From assembly GCF_004363045.1 (NCBI RefSeq), contig NZ_SNYJ01000002.1, positions 62,001 through 126,000 of the forward strand: a stretch of DNA of 64,000 bases, in the 5' to 3' direction. How positions within the stretch are numbered: position 1 is the stretch's first letter; each line of letters opens with the position of its first letter. The translations under genes and the position numbers were made by a program. Origin of the DNA: Aureibacillus halotolerans (GTDB lineage Bacteria; Bacillota; Bacilli; Bacillales; DSM-28697). This document shows positions 52,601 to 61,772 of the stretch, piece by piece. The notes under the pieces are model-generated. The model did not search any database. It was given only the letters and a program-made list of their open reading frames with translations, and had not been told where the DNA came from.

Positions 52601-53151
52601 TCGATGTCGTTTTGAATGAAGCTGAAACATGGCTTGGGAAAGAGGTATCTCCAGCAGGGATGCTATACTTTCATATTCATAACCCGCTTATCAAAGCGTC
52701 CGCTGAGGATGATAACGAAGCGATTGAACAGAGGATTATTGAACAATTTCGCATGAAAGGCTACATGCTGGCGAATGCAAACGTTGCTGCTGACATGGAC
52801 CAATCAGTTGAAGGGATGGGGAAATCGACCATTGCACCGTATAAACTGAAGAAGGATGGCCAATTTGATGCATACTCCTCGGTCCTTGCGAAGGACGACA
52901 TCTCTCTTTTACGAGACTATTCCAGAGGATTAATGAGAAAAATCGGCTTGGACATTACGTCGGGGGAAACGGATATCGCCCCATACATGTATAAAGGTCG
53001 GATGCCTTGTGAGTATTGTGATTTCAAAACGGTCTGTCAGTTCGATGAATCGTTTGCCGCCAATCAAATACGACTTTTGAAACCACAAAAAGACAACGAC
53101 ATAATGGCAGTCATTGAAGAATCTATGACAAGTGAGGAGGAAGACGAATGA
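49663..53151 (+). CDS. addB: ATP-dependent helicase/deoxyribonuclease subunit B
   Basis: A 1162-residue subunit of the AddAB helicase-nuclease, equivalent to RecBCD, which resects double-strand breaks and loads recombinase. Walker A GRSGTGKST is at residues 8-16. The C-terminal RecB-type nuclease (IDYKSSARDLSLAE near 950) is framed by four Cys for an iron-sulphur cluster: one in ESFQSCAFAH near 793 and three in MPCEYCDFKTVC near 1115. Length equals B. subtilis AddB (1166). ATG at 49663 follows GGGGAGG; an upstream extension has no family match. It overlaps addA by four bases (ATGA). Confidence 0.95.
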   Translation: MSLRLVLGRSGTGKSTMLYQEIQQRLSNNPRERLLFIVPDQMTHQTELALISSPEQTGILGAEVVSFSRLALRVLQETEGGALSFISKTGIHMLLRKYVEEYKEELTLYASSVSKPGFIEEMHDFIQELKRYEWDADSFQQIEGRFDQSLSDEWQGQHVLEQKLHDVALIYKGVENALQNHFTDAEDLLQLLIEQIPHASSLQGLHIYVDGFHEYTPLELSVLNALMHSAARVTVTFTLDRFPEKLPEETALFRKTHTAAFQMLERAKLEGISVEPYVICSNPVRFAAEGLRQLEAFFGVQPIPKRINNAPVTIQGAVHRRAEVEAAARRITALVRDEGYMLNDIAVFVRNMDAYGHLIQRTFSQMEISFFMDQKKTMLSHPLVELVRSALDVVLGAWRYEPVFRCVKTGLVAQANERLSFDELENHVLAYGIYGAKRWGETWSYRRYGDDAAKQTDNEKEKEARINAARERIYEPFSVLENRLKRAKTVREKCTAMFLFLEQLGIDEKLQEMEAAEEAQGEIERATEHRQAWQAILNLFDQFVDTSGEEELSFAVFKQVVISGLESLQFSLVPPAVDQVIVATMEQSRVFGVKAAFVLGVNDGQLPAVPSEGGLLSEEEREKLSDSGFSLATTARQRLLDETFVAYMAFTKAAEELYISYALADEEGRTLQPSPWVARLADIFPDRAIAQLLVSEPSEDAYDAQEAYLVHPRRTLSLLASQFSAAKRGYALHDAWWAAYNLFVTDPKWEMFARMILKSLFYENKATSLSTEMSKEMYGDTIQTSVSRMESFQSCAFAHYARYGLKLRERSVFRLGAPDIGELFHAAIKYMTEDITNNHKTWRDISSDDCGPLAERAIDQLAPLIQKEILFSTNRHAYILKKLKDIVARTASVLHQQSLQSGFTPVAMEVGFGANETLPSPVFTLENGVRMELVGRIDQVDISQNTEGPFIRIIDYKSSARDLSLAEIYYGLSLQMLVYLDVVLNEAETWLGKEVSPAGMLYFHIHNPLIKASAEDDNEAIEQRIIEQFRMKGYMLANANVAADMDQSVEGMGKSTIAPYKLKKDGQFDAYSSVLAKDDISLLRDYSRGLMRKIGLDITSGETDIAPYMYKGRMPCEYCDFKTVCQFDESFAANQIRLLKPQKDNDIMAVIEESMTSEEEDE

Positions 53152-56100
53152 ACACAACACCTCCAGAGGGAACCCATTGGACTGAGGATCAATGGAAAGC
53201 CATTGCCACAGAGAAGTCTTCGCTGCTCGTCGCAGCCGCAGCTGGATCTGGAAAAACAGCTGTTCTGGTCGAACGTATTATTCAAAAGGTAACGCGCAGA
53301 GAAAATCCAGTGGATGTGGATCGGCTGTTGGTTTGCACGTTTACAAATGCTGCAGCGGCAGAAATGCGGAATCGTGTAAGTGAGGCGCTTGAAAAAGCAC
53401 TGGCGAAAGAACCGGGCTCATTGCATTTACGCAGACAGCTGTCCTTGCTCAATCGTGCGTCTATTTCAACGTTGCACTCCTATTGTATGAAACTCGTAAA
53501 ACAGTACCATTACCTGACCGACATTGATCCTGCTTTTCGCATCGGCGACACTGCAGAGCTTGACCTTATACAAGACGAAGTAATTGAAGATGTACTTGAA
53601 GAGGAATATGGGAAAGAGAACAATCTAGCCTTTTTTGAGGTCATGGATCGATATACAACGGATCGGAGCGACACTGATGTAGCGGTGCAAATCAAACGAA
53701 TGTATGATTTTTCACGTTCACATCCATGGCCAAGCGCTTGGCTGAATGAGCTAGTTCAGACCTTCGAGAGAGAATCTGTAGCAACGATTGATGAGTCCGT
53801 CTATGGGAACATTCTCCTCGAAAGCGTTAAAACACAAGCTGAAGGTTGGAAAACGATGCTGTCTCAAGCCTTGCAATTGGCAAAGGAGCCAGGGGGTCCA
53901 GCTGGGTATGCACCTCACCTAGAAGATGAGGTGGCTCAGGTTGAACACGTGCTATCTTCGTTAAGAGATTCATGGACGACAGCTGCACAGGCTTGCGATG
54001 AAATGGCATTTAAAAAGCTTCCAGCCATTCGAAAAACGGATCTTATTGACGATGAGTTGAAGCAAAAGACAACGGAGCTTCGTGATCGGGTTAAAAAAGA
54101 ATGGAAGCTTGTACAGGAGCGGTATTTTGCACGCTCAGCAGATTCATATATGAAGGATTTTATGACACTAACGCCAATGGTCAGAGAGCTCGTTCGTCTC
54201 GTAAACGCCTTTGAGGAAAGCTATGAAGCGCAAAAAAAAGAGCGAGGCATTGTTGACTTCTCTGATCTGGAGCATGCGGCATTGCACATCTTGAGAGCGC
54301 CAGCATCAACGCCTGACTTGGTCATTCCCTCAGAAGCAGCTGAGGCGGCAAAACAATATTACGAAGAAATTATGGTCGATGAGTACCAAGACACAAACCT
54401 CGTTCAAGAAGCGATCGTTGGTCTTTTGGCGAATGAAACAAATCAATTCATGGTAGGCGATGTGAAGCAATCCATTTATGGCTTTCGCCTCGCTGAACCT
54501 GCCTTATTTACCGATAAATACCGCCGTTTTGGTGACAATGACGGTGGCGTAAAGGTCGATTTATCAATGAATTTTCGTAGCCGTCAGGACGTCTTATTTG
54601 CGGCCAATCACTTGTTTAAACAGGTGATGGATGAAAAGGTGGCAAAGATTGCTTACGATGATGCGGCGGCTCTTGTTCCCGGTCTGCAGGGGGCTTATAC
54701 GCCGACGGAGCATTTCACCCCTGAATTGCTGATCGTTGACCAATCAGGCGAATCAGTTGGAGAGGACGAAGGCTCAACGGAGGAGCTCGATAAAGCCGTT
54801 GTTGAGGCAAGGCTCATGGCTCAGAAAATCAAAGAGTGGGTGAGCCAGCCTGAACAGTATGCGATCTTTGATAAGCATACGGGACAGACACGTGGCCCAC
54901 AATACCGCGATATTGTCATTCTATTGCGTTCCATGCCTTGGGCGTCTGCCATTATGGATACCTTTCGTAAAGAAGGCATTCCAGTTTACGCGGAGCTTGC
55001 AAGTGGATACTTTCAAGCGACAGAGGTGGCCGTCACACTTTCATTGCTCAAGGTGATTGACAATCCGTTTCAGGACATCCCACTGGCGTCCGTTTTGCGT
55101 TCACCGATCGTTGGTCTGGATGAAGAACAATTAGCGCTGATACGTGTGGCAAACAAACGAGGGTCCTATTTTGAAGCGTTGTGTGCCTACGAACAAGTAG
55201 GAGAAGACTTCTCTTTAAGAACAACGTGTCAGCTTTTTCTCACGCGTTTGAACAGGTGGAGAGAGAAGGCAAGACGAGCACCGGTCGCGGAGTTAATTCA
55301 GCAAGTGTATGAGGTGAGCGGTTATCTCGACTATGTAGGCGGATTGCCAGGAGGAAAGCAGAGACAAGCCAATTTGCAAGCATTGCTTGACCGTGCTCGG
55401 CAATATGAGGAGACATCGTTTCGCGGTCTGTTCCGCTTTATGCGCTTTATTGAACGTATGCAGGATCGTGGCGATGATTTGGGAGCTGCCCGCGCCCTTG
55501 GTGAACAGGAGGATGTTGTCCGAATCATGACCATTCACAAGAGCAAAGGGTTAGAGTTTCCATTTGTCCTTTTAGCTGGCTTAGGGCGAAAATTCAACAC
55601 GAAGGATTTGTCAGCAAAAATGTTGCTACACCAGCATCTTGGTTTTGGGAGCCCAATGATTAATCCAGTGGCACGCTTTCAGTACACGACATTGCCCCAG
55701 CTGGCAATCAGAGAGCAATTGCAGCAAGAAATGATTGCCGAAGAAATGCGTGTGCTGTATGTAGCGATGACACGTGCAAGAGAAAAGCTTTGTATGGTTG
55801 GTACAGTGGCGAATGCTGAGAAAAAGTTAAACGTGTATAACATGCAAGCTGAGTCGGCAATGGGTCCATTATTAAGTGAATTCGTTCGATCAAATGCCGC
55901 CTCCTACCTTGATTGGCTCATCCCAGCATTTCTTCGCCACCCGGCAATCGAATTAGATGTCGCCTCGTCCCAACGCCTGACATCACAAGGCTCGTTTCAT
56001 ATGGAGGTCGTGCCTTTGGAGAAAGCCGCGATCACTTCTGGAGAGGAAGCTGTTAAGCTTAGCCTCGATCCCGTGAAACATGGGGAAATACGACCTGTTG

Positions 56101-56897
56101 ACGATGAACTCTATGAACGCGTATCAGCGAGATTACGCTGGCGTTACCCAAATGAACAACTGACAAAGGTGAAGTCTAAGCAAACCGTCACTGAGCTAAA
56201 GCGAAAAATGGATACTGTCGAAGCACAGCTTATTGACTATAGACCAGCAGTGAAATCTGCGCGCTCTTCGCCGATGGAAAGGCCGTTGTTTATGCAGGAA
56301 ACGAAAAAAACGCTGACGCCAGCGGAACGAGGTACCGTTTTGCATACGGTCATGCAACGTTTGGACTGGAGCGAAATACATTCAGAGGATGACGTAGAGG
56401 AAGGGCTAGAGCGTCTTGTCATGATGGACCAATTAACAGTAGAACAACGGCAAAGCATAGAGGCAGCTGATATCTATACGTTTCTCAACCAACCGATAGG
56501 GCAACAAATTCGTCACGCAGATGCAGTGTATAAAGAAGTGCCTTTCACGTTTTCTGTCCCGTCTTCTAAGCTCTATTCCGTCACTGGAGATGCACCGGTT
56601 CTAATTCAAGGCATGATTGACCTTATCTTTGAGGATGCGACGGGTCTTTACATCCTTGATTATAAGACGGACCGCATTTCGGAGCGTTACAACAGCGTGG
56701 ATGAAGGTCTTGAAGTGTTGAGAAAGACGTATGTATCGCAGCTCCAAATGTACGCCTATGCGGTAGAACAAATATGGAAAACGCCTGTGAAACGAGCGTA
56801 CCTCTATGTTATGGACGTGCATCGGGTGGTTGAAATTTCTCCAGCTACTTCAATAGAGGCGCTATTCGCAGGCATGGGAGAGGAGGCAACGACATGA
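53148..56897 (+). CDS. addA: ATP-dependent helicase/nuclease subunit A
   Basis: A 1249-residue UvrD-like 3'-5' helicase with C-terminal nuclease. Motifs: AAAGSGKTAVLVERI (Walker A) near 31, VDEYQDTN (Walker B) near 409, VGDVKQSIYGFR near 440, NFRSRQDV near 475, HKSKGLEFPFV near 795 and VAMTRAREKL near 870. The nuclease core YILDYKTDRI is near 1170. It drives unwinding and cuts the 3' strand until a Chi sequence is met by AddB. It overlaps addB and sbcD by four bases each (ATGA), showing tight coupling. Confidence 0.96.
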   Translation: MNTTPPEGTHWTEDQWKAIATEKSSLLVAAAAGSGKTAVLVERIIQKVTRRENPVDVDRLLVCTFTNAAAAEMRNRVSEALEKALAKEPGSLHLRRQLSLLNRASISTLHSYCMKLVKQYHYLTDIDPAFRIGDTAELDLIQDEVIEDVLEEEYGKENNLAFFEVMDRYTTDRSDTDVAVQIKRMYDFSRSHPWPSAWLNELVQTFERESVATIDESVYGNILLESVKTQAEGWKTMLSQALQLAKEPGGPAGYAPHLEDEVAQVEHVLSSLRDSWTTAAQACDEMAFKKLPAIRKTDLIDDELKQKTTELRDRVKKEWKLVQERYFARSADSYMKDFMTLTPMVRELVRLVNAFEESYEAQKKERGIVDFSDLEHAALHILRAPASTPDLVIPSEAAEAAKQYYEEIMVDEYQDTNLVQEAIVGLLANETNQFMVGDVKQSIYGFRLAEPALFTDKYRRFGDNDGGVKVDLSMNFRSRQDVLFAANHLFKQVMDEKVAKIAYDDAAALVPGLQGAYTPTEHFTPELLIVDQSGESVGEDEGSTEELDKAVVEARLMAQKIKEWVSQPEQYAIFDKHTGQTRGPQYRDIVILLRSMPWASAIMDTFRKEGIPVYAELASGYFQATEVAVTLSLLKVIDNPFQDIPLASVLRSPIVGLDEEQLALIRVANKRGSYFEALCAYEQVGEDFSLRTTCQLFLTRLNRWREKARRAPVAELIQQVYEVSGYLDYVGGLPGGKQRQANLQALLDRARQYEETSFRGLFRFMRFIERMQDRGDDLGAARALGEQEDVVRIMTIHKSKGLEFPFVLLAGLGRKFNTKDLSAKMLLHQHLGFGSPMINPVARFQYTTLPQLAIREQLQQEMIAEEMRVLYVAMTRAREKLCMVGTVANAEKKLNVYNMQAESAMGPLLSEFVRSNAASYLDWLIPAFLRHPAIELDVASSQRLTSQGSFHMEVVPLEKAAITSGEEAVKLSLDPVKHGEIRPVDDELYERVSARLRWRYPNEQLTKVKSKQTVTELKRKMDTVEAQLIDYRPAVKSARSSPMERPLFMQETKKTLTPAERGTVLHTVMQRLDWSEIHSEDDVEEGLERLVMMDQLTVEQRQSIEAADIYTFLNQPIGQQIRHADAVYKEVPFTFSVPSSKLYSVTGDAPVLIQGMIDLIFEDATGLYILDYKTDRISERYNSVDEGLEVLRKTYVSQLQMYAYAVEQIWKTPVKRAYLYVMDVHRVVEISPATSIEALFAGMGEEATT

Positions 56898-58084
56898 GAC
56901 TATTGCACACAGCGGATTGGCATTTAGGCAAATCGCTCGAAGGCCGTGATCGATTTGCGGAACAGGAATCGTTTTTAGAAGAACTCATTCAGATTGCCGA
57001 AGACCAAAAAGTAGATGCCATTGTAATGGCAGGCGATGTATTTGATTCGGTCAATCCGCCAGCACACGCGGAACGTTTGTTTTACGATTATGCACAAAGG
57101 ATGGCCTCATCCGAGCGTCCGCTGTTTGTCATTGCGGGGAACCATGACCATCCAGAGCGCTTGAGCGCAGCTGAAGTCATGGCCAAATCGAGCAACATTC
57201 ATATTTGGGGAGCGCCTGTCCCTGAAGTGCGAACCGTAGCTGTTGGACGCGACCGTGAGCTCCTTCAGCTCGCCGTTCTTCCTTATCCGTCTGAATCACG
57301 TTTAAAAGCCTCCTTAACTGATGAGTTGAATGAGAAAGATCTTCAGCTCGCTTACGATCAAAAGCTTGGTGTACTGTTTGATTCTCTCAACGACCAATTC
57401 AGGTCAGATTGTGTCAGAATCGCAACGAGTCATGTGTTTGCTATTGGAGGAACAGCAGAAGGCGTGGAGCGTCCCATCGAGGTTGGCGGCGCTTATACGA
57501 TCGGAAGTCATCAATTTCCTATAAACGCTCAGTACGTTGCCCTCGGCCACCTCCATCGGGCACAGACGTTAAAAGGAAACGTTCCGATTCGTTATGCAGG
57601 GTCGCCGCTTGCCTACAGCTTTTCTGAAAGTCAGCACGCCAAGTCTGTCACGATAATCGAGGCAACACCGGATAAGGCTGCCACTTGGGAAGAGGTGTAT
57701 GTGAACAGCGGGCGTCCACTCGTTCGCTGGGAGGCAGATGAGGGGTTGTCACAAGTATTCAAATGGTTGGATGAAGGCAAAGATGCGGATGCATGGATTG
57801 ATTTAAAGCTGTTTACGAATGAAGCGCTCAGCATGGAAACCATTCATCAACTCAGAAAGGCACATGAAGGTATTGTACATATTCAGCCAATTTTTCCTGA
57901 ACAGCAGGCAGCCAAGCAGCAAGCAAATCGCGCCTCTCTTCCTATAGATGATATGTTTCATGCGTTTTACCGGAAACAGACGGGTGGTGCAGAAGTAACT
58001 GAGGATGTCCTTGCTCTGTTTTTAGAGCTTGTTGGAGAAACAGAGGAGGTGAACGAGCGTGAAACCAGTCTCACTGGAAATTGA
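56894..58084 (+). CDS. sbcD: Exonuclease SbcCD subunit D
   Basis: A 396-residue Mre11-type nuclease. Metal motifs HTADWHLGK (residues 5-13), AGDVFDSVNPP near 50, IAGNHDHPERL near 84, SHVFAIGG near 180 and ALGHLHRAQ near 219 are all kept. With SbcC it cleaves hairpins and protein-blocked DNA ends. The start overlaps addA (ATGA), and its end overlaps sbcC by 26 bases. Length agrees with B. subtilis SbcD (391). Confidence 0.95.
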   Translation: MRLLHTADWHLGKSLEGRDRFAEQESFLEELIQIAEDQKVDAIVMAGDVFDSVNPPAHAERLFYDYAQRMASSERPLFVIAGNHDHPERLSAAEVMAKSSNIHIWGAPVPEVRTVAVGRDRELLQLAVLPYPSESRLKASLTDELNEKDLQLAYDQKLGVLFDSLNDQFRSDCVRIATSHVFAIGGTAEGVERPIEVGGAYTIGSHQFPINAQYVALGHLHRAQTLKGNVPIRYAGSPLAYSFSESQHAKSVTIIEATPDKAATWEEVYVNSGRPLVRWEADEGLSQVFKWLDEGKDADAWIDLKLFTNEALSMETIHQLRKAHEGIVHIQPIFPEQQAAKQQANRASLPIDDMFHAFYRKQTGGAEVTEDVLALFLELVGETEEVNERETSLTGN

Positions 58085-61000
58085 AGGGTTGAATAGCTTT
58101 CGAGAAAAACAGGTCATTTCCTTTACTGGCTTATGCCAGGGCGGTGTGTTTGGCATTTTTGGTCCGACAGGAAGTGGAAAGTCGACCATCCTTGACGCTA
58201 TAACACTGGCTCTTTATGGCAAAGTGGAGCGTGCTGAGAAAAACACCCAAGGCATTATGAATCAGCAAAAGGACGAGCTACGCGTTGCCCTCACCTTCTC
58301 ATTAGAAAACGAGCAAAACATCACAACCTATCGTGTCGAACGGAAGCTTAAGCGGACGGGTGACATCAGTATGCAAACCGTTGTTTGTCGCTTTCTTGAT
58401 GTAACGAATGAACCGATAGTGCTTGATGATAAAACCAATGAAGTCAATCGCAGTGTTCAACAATTGCTTGGTTTGTCCATTGAGGATTTTACGAGAGCTG
58501 TCGTGTTGCCCCAAGGCAAGTTTGCAGAATTCCTTTCATTAAAAGGCACGGATCGGCGCCAGATGCTACAACGCTTGTTTCAGCTTGAGAAGTATGGAGA
58601 CCAGCTTTCGGCAAGGTTGAAGGACCGCAAAAACAATGCGCAAGGCAAAAGTGATCAATTGCATGCCGAAAAAGAAGGCATAGGAGATGCTTCAAAGCAT
58701 GCTGTCGATGAAGCCAAACATGCTCAAGACATGGCAAAAAAAGAAGAAGCAACAACAAGCAAGCAAAAGGAGACCGCCCAAACTGCTTTTGAAGAGGCTA
58801 AAAAAATACGGCAGTGGCAGGACGAAGAAACAAGCGTAAAGCAGCTTCAGTTCGCATTACAGGAGAAGAGACCTCAAATGGAAGCTGCGCAAGAAGCCAT
58901 CGTTCGTTCAGAAGCTGCACAACAGCTTATGCCAGCTTTGGAAACGCTAAAAGAGGCTCGTTCACAGCGTACGAAGTCAGAAGAAGCGTACAAGCGTGCA
59001 AACGAAAAAGAACGTGTCTTTGAGCAACGTGCAACGAAGGCAGCAGAAGCTTACGAACAAGTACGAGTCGAAAGAGAGACGTTGTTGCCATCGTTGTTAG
59101 AACGAAGATCAACACTTGAACATTCAAGACAAACAGAACAACGTTTGACGGCAGCCCAATGTGAAGTAGAAGAGCAAAAATCGCAGTTGAAAAACTATAG
59201 TACGAAGCAAGACGAATTACAGAAAAAAGAGACGGATGAGAACGCCCGTTTAGCCAAAGGGAAGGCACGACAGGAAGAGCTGCACCGTGAGCTTCAATCC
59301 ATTAAAGCATCCATCCCTTCCAAAGAGATCATTCAAAAAGCGAGCACACTTTACCCGCGTGTCGAGCAGCAACAACGTCTTCTTGGTCGAGCGGTAAAGG
59401 AAGTGGAGGTGGCGGTCGCCAAGCTAAAGACGGGCGAAAGGAAACGCCAATCCCATACCCATCAAAAAACAGACATGCGAAAAAAACTACAGGTTAAGAA
59501 TGAGCAGTTGTTCGCTTTATACGAGCACGTCAAGCGAGAAGAACGTCACGTACATCAGCTTTTAGAGCGGGCACTAAACGAACAAAAGAGGCAAACGGCA
59601 ATGGATGAAGAGGCGCGTGCAGACGCTTTTGCGTACGAGCTCGCCCAGAAGCTTCACGAAGGACAACCTTGTCTCGTATGTGGGTCAACGCATCATCCTG
59701 ACCGACATTCAACTAAGCCCACAGCGGTACTTCTTAACGAACAGGATCCGTACATAGAAGTGGTCGCTCAGCTGCATCGTTTACATGACCAAACGATTTC
59801 CTTGGGCGACGACCTTCAACTGCTGGCTGATAAACTCGTTTCATTTCAAGCAAAAGGCGATGCTCCAGATGAGGTGAGCGAACAAGATGAACAGTACGGA
59901 CCAGACTTTCAGGAATTTCACAATGCCGCTCAAGTTGCAGAACAAACGACACGTCTCCAACAAACAGTTTCTCAGGCGAGAAAAGATGTCCAACACAGTC
60001 AAACGGAGGCAGAGCAATTGCTTACCTCTTACCGTGAAACTAGCACAGCTGAAACGTATGCAATGGAGAATGAAGAGCAGCTAGCACAGGTCGTTCATGA
60101 TCGAGGTCTAGAACAGGAATCAGAGGAAAAGGCACTCTTTGAACTGCAAACGGAGTGGGAGACATCCTGCGGGACTTGGTGTGCACTAGAAGAGTATAAA
60201 CAACAAAGGGAAACGTATGAGGCGGCTATTGAGAAGATCGAAGACACCACGAATCGACTAGAACAAAGTGTGACGTATTTGCAAACGTGGGAGAAGAATA
60301 TTGTCTCTTTCGGTCATGAAAATGAGCAGTTAACGCTACGCGTGCAGCATTGCAATCAAGCCTTATCGGCGTCGCAAGCAACAGTTACTGAGGCTAAAGC
60401 CTCCTTAGAAGAAGTACTACAAGGGGAAGCCTCGATTGAGCAAGCGCTTGAACGAGTCCAAGAAACCATCGATAAAGGGAAGCAGCAACTGGAAGAAAAA
60501 GCGAAGGAATCACAAGCCATGGAAGCTGATTTTAGAGCATCGCAGCAACAACGTAAAAGTGATGAAGATTGGCTCCAACGTTCAAAACGCACAGAAGAAC
60601 AAGCAGCAGACGTGTTCAATAAGGCGCTTCAAGACAGCCTTTTTGCGGATGAACAGCAAGTGCTCGCGTCTATGTTGGATCAAAAAATGACGAATCAATA
60701 CAAGCAACAGTGGGAAGCCTTCAAAGAAGAACTAAAGCATACGAGCAATCAAGTGAAGACACTCGAAGAAAAACTAGAGAACAAACGGATAAATGATGCA
60801 CAATGGCAGTCTGTGCGTGAGCAGACGGAAACTGCACATCAGCAGTGGCGCGAGGCCGTCGAGCGACTCGGCTATCACCAGCAACATGTGCAGTCCTTGC
60901 AGGAGAAGCATCTGCGATATAGCCTCATTGAAAAGGAGCAAACCCTCCTGCAAGACGATCTCGAGCGGATGCAGCTCCTAGAAAAAGTTCTTAAAGGCAA

Positions 61001-61469
61001 CAGCTTTGTTGAGTTTATGGCAGAAGAGCAGTTAATGGCTGTGTGCTATGATGCTTCAGAAAAGCTACGTAAGCTTACGAAAGGGCGTTATGCGGTAGAG
61101 GTAGATTCTCAAGGGGGCTTTGTCATCCGAGACGATTTGAATGGCGGCAGCCGTCGACCAGTGCAATCTTTGTCTGGAGGGGAGACGTTTATGACGTCGT
61201 TGTCCTTGGCACTTGCTCTATCGACACAGATCCAGCTTCGTGGACAGTACCCTCTACAGTTTTTCTTTCTTGATGAAGGTTTTGGGACACTTGATCAAAG
61301 CGTGCTCGACACCGTTGTATCTGCTTTAGAAGAACTTCACGGTGGTGTCTTGTCCATCGGTTTAATTAGTCATGTGCCCGCTCTGCAGGAACGACTTGTG
61401 AATAAACTCTATGTTCATCCGCCAACGGTTCAAGGCAAAGGCAGTCAGATCGAGATGTTAGAGGTTTAA
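58059..61469 (+). CDS. sbcC: Exonuclease SbcCD subunit C
   Basis: A 1136-residue Rad50-type SMC-like ATPase. Walker A GPTGSGKSTILDAI is near residue 36, the signature LSGGETFMTSLSLALAL near 1040, and Walker B FFLDEGFGTLD near 1070. Two long coiled-coil arms (about 190-500 and 620-960) meet at a zinc hook CLVC near 545. GTG at 58059 follows AGAGGAGG and sits inside the sbcD end. It tethers DNA ends and gates the SbcD nuclease. Confidence 0.95.
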   Translation: MKPVSLEIEGLNSFREKQVISFTGLCQGGVFGIFGPTGSGKSTILDAITLALYGKVERAEKNTQGIMNQQKDELRVALTFSLENEQNITTYRVERKLKRTGDISMQTVVCRFLDVTNEPIVLDDKTNEVNRSVQQLLGLSIEDFTRAVVLPQGKFAEFLSLKGTDRRQMLQRLFQLEKYGDQLSARLKDRKNNAQGKSDQLHAEKEGIGDASKHAVDEAKHAQDMAKKEEATTSKQKETAQTAFEEAKKIRQWQDEETSVKQLQFALQEKRPQMEAAQEAIVRSEAAQQLMPALETLKEARSQRTKSEEAYKRANEKERVFEQRATKAAEAYEQVRVERETLLPSLLERRSTLEHSRQTEQRLTAAQCEVEEQKSQLKNYSTKQDELQKKETDENARLAKGKARQEELHRELQSIKASIPSKEIIQKASTLYPRVEQQQRLLGRAVKEVEVAVAKLKTGERKRQSHTHQKTDMRKKLQVKNEQLFALYEHVKREERHVHQLLERALNEQKRQTAMDEEARADAFAYELAQKLHEGQPCLVCGSTHHPDRHSTKPTAVLLNEQDPYIEVVAQLHRLHDQTISLGDDLQLLADKLVSFQAKGDAPDEVSEQDEQYGPDFQEFHNAAQVAEQTTRLQQTVSQARKDVQHSQTEAEQLLTSYRETSTAETYAMENEEQLAQVVHDRGLEQESEEKALFELQTEWETSCGTWCALEEYKQQRETYEAAIEKIEDTTNRLEQSVTYLQTWEKNIVSFGHENEQLTLRVQHCNQALSASQATVTEAKASLEEVLQGEASIEQALERVQETIDKGKQQLEEKAKESQAMEADFRASQQQRKSDEDWLQRSKRTEEQAADVFNKALQDSLFADEQQVLASMLDQKMTNQYKQQWEAFKEELKHTSNQVKTLEEKLENKRINDAQWQSVREQTETAHQQWREAVERLGYHQQHVQSLQEKHLRYSLIEKEQTLLQDDLERMQLLEKVLKGNSFVEFMAEEQLMAVCYDASEKLRKLTKGRYAVEVDSQGGFVIRDDLNGGSRRPVQSLSGGETFMTSLSLALALSTQIQLRGQYPLQFFFLDEGFGTLDQSVLDTVVSALEELHGGVLSIGLISHVPALQERLVNKLYVHPPTVQGKGSQIEMLEV

Positions 61470-61481
61470 GGAGGCAAGCGT

Positions 61482-61772
61482 ATGGCACAATGTGAGCTGT
61501 GTGGCCGTCATGACATCGTGACGACCTTGCATCATTTAACACCAAAAGAAAAGGGTGGTACTCATGGCGCTACTGCCGCACTTTGCCGCCCTTGCCATAA
61601 ACAAGTACATGCGCTATTTACAAATGAAGAGCTCGCCAAACATTATTACAGTATTGAGTTGCTTCAGACGGAAGAACGGTTGCATAAATTCATTCGATGG
61701 ATACGCAAGCAACCAGGAGACCGAATGCCAGCCATCAAAACGGCCAATCGCAGAAAGAAGAAAAAAAGATAA
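61482..61772 (+). CDS. yisB: HNH nuclease-like protein, YisB-like
   Basis: A 96-residue HNH-fold protein. CELCGRHD and CRPCHKQVHALF provide two CxxC zinc pairs, and LHHLTPKEKGGTHG the central His-His motif. The basic tail (NRRKKKKR) would contact DNA. ATG at 61482 follows AAGGAGG by seven bases and lies 12 bases after sbcC, so it is the last gene of the repair operon. B. subtilis yisB has the same place between sbcC and gerP. Nuclease activity and target are not demonstrated by the sequence. Confidence 0.85.
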   Translation: MAQCELCGRHDIVTTLHHLTPKEKGGTHGATAALCRPCHKQVHALFTNEELAKHYYSIELLQTEERLHKFIRWIRKQPGDRMPAIKTANRRKKKKR